DNA of 64,000 nt from Casuarina equisetifolia (taxonomy: Eukaryota; Streptophyta; Magnoliopsida; Fagales; Casuarinaceae), in NCBI GenBank assembly GCA_028551475.1, contig CM052362.1:19388021-19452020 (forward strand), written 5' to 3'. The notes below the pieces were generated by a model. It ran no database searches. It had not been told where the DNA came from and saw only the letters and a program-made list of their open reading frames with translations. The first letter of the stretch is position 1. Each line of letters starts with the position of its first letter. Position numbers and translations under genes: made by a program. Positions 60,504-64,000 of this stretch are shown in pieces.

Positions 60504-62858
60504 TTAACAAGTATCATCTCTGCTGCAACTTATTTCCTTGTTTGCAATCAGTCTCCCCATTCTTCTTTTCAGAACTTTCTCGAAGTCACAATTTGACAGT
60601 GAGAGGAGTTCGTTAAAACCAAATGCAACTCCATTCTTTTTCACACATTCATACCTTGGTTTAATCCTCCCTTCCAAACTATAACCAAAATATTGAGGGA
60701 ATTGCACAAGCACTGAATTGGAGTAACCCATGGTCAAAAAGAACTCCCACTTTGGAATCAAATTCTTTAACAAGCTAAATGCATACAGGCTTGAGAATTT
60801 GGAGAGCATAGTCCCAATTTCCTCGGAAGTGAACCCCCTCTCTAGGAAAAATTCTGTCTTGGGTTTCAAATTGTCCTCAAGGCTAAGACCAAAAGTCCCT
60901 GGACAATGATGTAGAATACCAACAACACCAACCCCCAAAGAATTGAAGTACTCAGCAGTGGGACGTAACTTGGTCACCACGCTGCAATCAATTATGTTTG
61001 GAAAGCGTGTCAAAATCTTACCAACGTTATCTGCTGAGAGACCCATCTCATGAAGAAATTCAACAGTAGTCTCCACTTTTTGCTTGCTAGAACACAGAAG
61101 AGATGGAGAACGATATATCACTTCTGCCCATTTTTTCTTGTCCAAACCCAAACTCTCTAAAAATGCTATGCCGGGTATAAGATTTTTAGAGAGACTCATT
61201 CCACATAGCGAAGGTTGTCTATTGAGGATGGTAAATATTTTAGATTTTTCTATCCCAAGATCCATAAGAAACTCGACCACTGGCTTGATTCTCCCCTTCA
61301 AAATAAGAGAGCCAAAAGGAGGAAACTTTCTTATAATTCCCTTGATCTGCTCAAGATCCATGCCAAGCTCCATGAGATAGAGAACCTGAGGGCTAAGCTT
61401 CCCGTCTGGGTCTATCTCACTTATTAGTGACATGACCTTTAGCTTCCTGGAGACAAGGGTTGCATTGGGCTGACAAACCGAACCAACATTTTTCTCCTTA
61501 ACAGGTGGACTTGGAAAGCTTTTCACTACATCTACTATAAGGTTCCCATGCTCTTTGAGTAGGGCTTCAAGGTAAGGAATAAGGGTGCTCCTGATCTCAA
61601 TAGTTGTAAGCTCACGTCCTGCAATCTCAAGGGAATTTGATTAGCTTGATTCCAATTTAGAATCAAAAGGTAACTCTTGCCCGAGAAAAGCAGTCACATC
61701 CGGGAACCAACCTGCTAGATTCTGAGATTTTTGAACACAATGAAGCCTTGAGACAAGGTGATCAACTAAAAGGTCCGACTTCTTGATAGTTTTGGCTGCA
61801 ACTGCATTACTCAATCCTTGCTTCTTTAAGAGCAAGGTCAAAAGAGTCTTGACTTCTTCTTTTGCTGCTGTCAGCAGAGTCGCATGCACCACTTTTGATC
61901 CAAGTGGTCCATCTATCCAGGAATCAGCTGCCATTATTATCAAACAGATGTGAAATTTTGGCTTCGGTCAGATGGTCGAAATAGTATTGCAAAATCCAGA
62001 TGAGCAAAATGAAAAATCGATTGCTTACCGGACTTTGGTTGGCAAGAGAAGAGCTTAGCAGGAAAGTAAATTTTGGTCCTGAATTAGGTAAAACAGATTT
62101 CAAAAGTTTTCTGTAATTAACCAGCAAAAAGAATAAAAACAAGTGAATATTCAAATAAAAAGGGAAGAGAGCTGGGAGCTGCAGCAACTGCAAAACCACC
62201 AAAATCATTCACAGCATTTAGTCAAGCTCAACCACATGAAGATTGGCAGCATTACCTACAGCCTAGTTATATCATGAAAAGTTCAAAAGAGCAAAAATCA
62301 AACCACTTACTATGTCCATCTTCGAAAGACATTAGGTTCGTAAAGGGGTGCTTCAATTTGGAGCTAACATTTTACTGTTTTGGGGTTCATCTTTTGCACT
62401 ATATCATCTAACTTCATCTTGCACTATAACATCCTTTTGAGGTTCCTCCCACCCTCACCCACCACTAATTTCTAACGAACATCATCGTTGTTTTACACAA
62501 TTACTCGCCCCAATTCCTCGCCCAAAGCATCTCTACTTACATCTTTTTTCAAAATCCTTCAGAAAAAACAAAGATATAACAGTATGCCTTCGATCAGCAC
62601 GCAAACTACTTTCTTGGTTGCTCAACCGCTAGAAGTCCCAAACTTTCGCCAAACAAACTATCAATTTTGGAACATCAATGCGCCGCCGGATCTCAAACAC
62701 AACTCAGCAGGTACAAGTATGAAAACCGTAGTTGCAAGGAATCACAAACTATAGGCACGAAAGTGAAACAGAAGAGGGAAATACCTTGACACAGCGAAAA
62801 GCTCTTTTGACGGCCGCAAGAGCTGCTCAGCAGATCGAATCGCAAAGAAAGCTCTCAT
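60504..62858 (-). CDS. MTERF5-like organellar transcription termination factor, copy C
   Basis: Same architecture as copy A: exons 62785-62858, 62029-62078, 61712-61927 and 60504-61618 total 1455 nt, or 484 residues, fully open. The start MRAFFAIRSAEQLLRPSKEL is a plausible transit peptide. The junctions read TKIYFPAKLFSCQPK, then SADSWIDGPLG, and NLAGRELTTIEIRS, the last residues being the conserved family element. The repeats follow, for example LSPQVLYLMELGMDLEQIKG and LKPKTEFFLERGFTSEEIGT. The C terminus is RMGRLIANKEISCSRDDTC. An in-frame TAA lies between the apparent exons 3 and 4 but is inside the short intron. With copy A this is one of two intact genes in the array; like MTERF5 it should act on organellar DNA or RNA, with target unknown. 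Confidence 0.88.
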
Positions 62859-63244
62859 TTTTCTTCTCTTTTTCCTTTCTGGGCACCAATGAAGAAAAAT
62901 CTGTGTTCGATGAGAAGAGCGGTTCAGTCTAGGATTTGCCTCAACATTGGCCGCTGAGAGTAGGAATACTGTGAGGTTAGAGAGAAGAAATCCCAGTGAA
63001 CATAGAACAGAAACCAGGCCAAACATAGGGCAAATTCCACTTCATAGTCGTTGAGTCAGAAGGAAGACTGAGGGGGAACCTTTCTTCTCTCTTTTCCCAT
63101 TCTCAGCAAGGACGGGCTCTCGAAATCGAAGGCCTTGTCAATTTCTTTGCTCACTTTTTCCCATTCACAAATTGATTTTCTGCGATTTGATTGATCAAGC
63201 GGGCCCAGATTTGATAGGAAGATTAAGTCTCAGCTTGTCACATG
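62859..63244. promoter_or_regulatory. Copy C upstream flank, shared with copy A
   Basis: This block matches the upstream flank of copy A (about 52321-52700), including CAAGGACGGGCT and TTGATCAAGCGGGCCCAGA. It should carry the promoter, so copies A and C may be expressed similarly. The match breaks off at about 63245, which marks the edge of the duplicated unit. Confidence 0.6.
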
Positions 63245-64000
63245 AAATAAAAATGTTTTTAAAAATTCAACATTTACTTTTTATTGTTAGTACTCATTTT
63301 GGTATTGTGGTTAAGCATATTTGCATTGAAAATAGAATATATTTTTGTTATGAAGAGGCCGTTTACTTTCAACCCATGATATATTACATGGTAGCTCTTG
63401 CATAAATATACATTTTAATACAAGATAAGGTTATTGAATGTAAACATGGTTGCATAATATATGATGCATGTTTTAATGCTCCAACCATACATTCTTTTAT
63501 TAAGTTTTTCTTTTATTTTATATCTAACTTAGAGGTGATTTGTGATTTATTTACAATAAATTAATATATATTTTATTTGTAAGTGAGGATTAAAAAAACA
63601 AAAAAAGATATGTGACTTTATGAAAGCTTCGGTTTTTCTCCATCAAAGGAACGATCACTTTATCTTTAAGTTCCTTATTAGTATTAATTCAGCTCCATGC
63701 TTTTCATATATTCTCAAAACAGAAGTACCTGACATTCAATTGTTGTTTTTCTTGACGGCAAAAGTATGGCATGTTGGGGAAAGAATAAGGAGATACATCG
63801 TGATCCCATCAACTCTATGGTGAACTCTTCATTGTTCATATCTCATCCTGTGAGCCTTTTTTTTTTTTTTTTTTGGGAAGGCAAAAAGGATTATACTCAT
63901 TATTAACTTCGGTTTTATAACGAGTATGTAAATTCACACATACATATTCAACTTCTCAATAATCCAAAGATTCTTCAAATTGAGTATCTTTTTTAAAGCT
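63245..64000. repeat. 3' flank of a further mTERF copy predicted beyond the right edge
   Basis: This is the second instance of the block found at 59660-60477. In the first instance the mTERF stop codon lies 27 bases beyond the AAAGCT that here forms the window's last six bases. No mTERF coding sequence itself is inside the window at this end. Confidence 0.75.

Noticed and set aside
1..64000. CRISPR arrays, bacterial operons or prophage
   Set aside because: The DNA is plant nuclear with spliced genes; no regularly spaced repeats of that type were seen.

Overview
This window is nuclear DNA from a flowering plant, most likely a dicot. The genes carry many introns with plant-style GT-AG borders, the intergenic DNA is A+T rich, and several gene families are plant-specific (NPSN-type SNARE, CIPK kinase, PLS-DYW PPR protein, calcium-regulated RelA/SpoT homologue, land-plant mTERF). 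I cannot name the species. All exon borders given here were read by eye from splice sites and protein family fit. For every complete gene model the exon lengths sum to a whole number of codons; in mTERF copy B they miss by exactly the one base of its frameshift.

Layout, left to right. (1) 384-4283, plus: 3' part of a nucleotide-sugar/phosphate-translocator-like carrier, cut by the left edge. (2) 5280-10679, minus: NPSN13, a Qb-type SNARE with ten coding exons. (3) 10680-15967: a long non-coding stretch holding a large direct duplication, one copy of which carries a 416-bp insertion. (4) 15968-19691, plus: mitochondrial pyruvate dehydrogenase kinase. (5) 20520-22114, minus: FCF2-type pre-rRNA processing factor. 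(6) 23237-26769, minus: a double-BED, hAT-transposase-derived gene with one apparent GC-AG intron. (7) 29419-31311, minus: intronless PLS-DYW PPR protein. (8) 32143-32823, minus: small cysteine-rich PHD/RING-like protein. (9) 34453-37277, minus: organellar ribosomal protein L3. (10) 37514-40032, plus: CRSH, a (p)ppGpp synthetase with two EF hands, head to head with L3. (11) 40511-43942, minus: CIPK1 kinase. (12) 44000-49900: gene-poor, with a SINE-like element. (13) 49909-64000: a tandem array of MTERF5-like genes on the minus strand, namely copy A (open), copy B (one-base frameshift), a gutted relic, copy C (open), and flanking repeat at the right edge that predicts another copy just outside the window.

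The order carrier, NPSN13, hAT-like, PHD-like, L3, CRSH, CIPK1 matches, from memory, the Arabidopsis chromosome 3 interval At3g17430-At3g17510. This would be an old syntenic block into which PDK, FCF2, the PPR gene and the mTERF array are interleaved or from which they were lost in Arabidopsis. Functionally the window mixes organelle gene expression (PPR, L3, CRSH, mTERF), mitochondrial carbon control (PDK), membrane traffic (NPSN13, carrier) and calcium signalling (CRSH, CIPK1). There is no sign that these genes form a cluster with a common pathway.

The least ordinary material is the mTERF array with its decay series, the fixed hAT-derived gene, the 236-bp shared L3/CRSH promoter, and several undescribed repeats.
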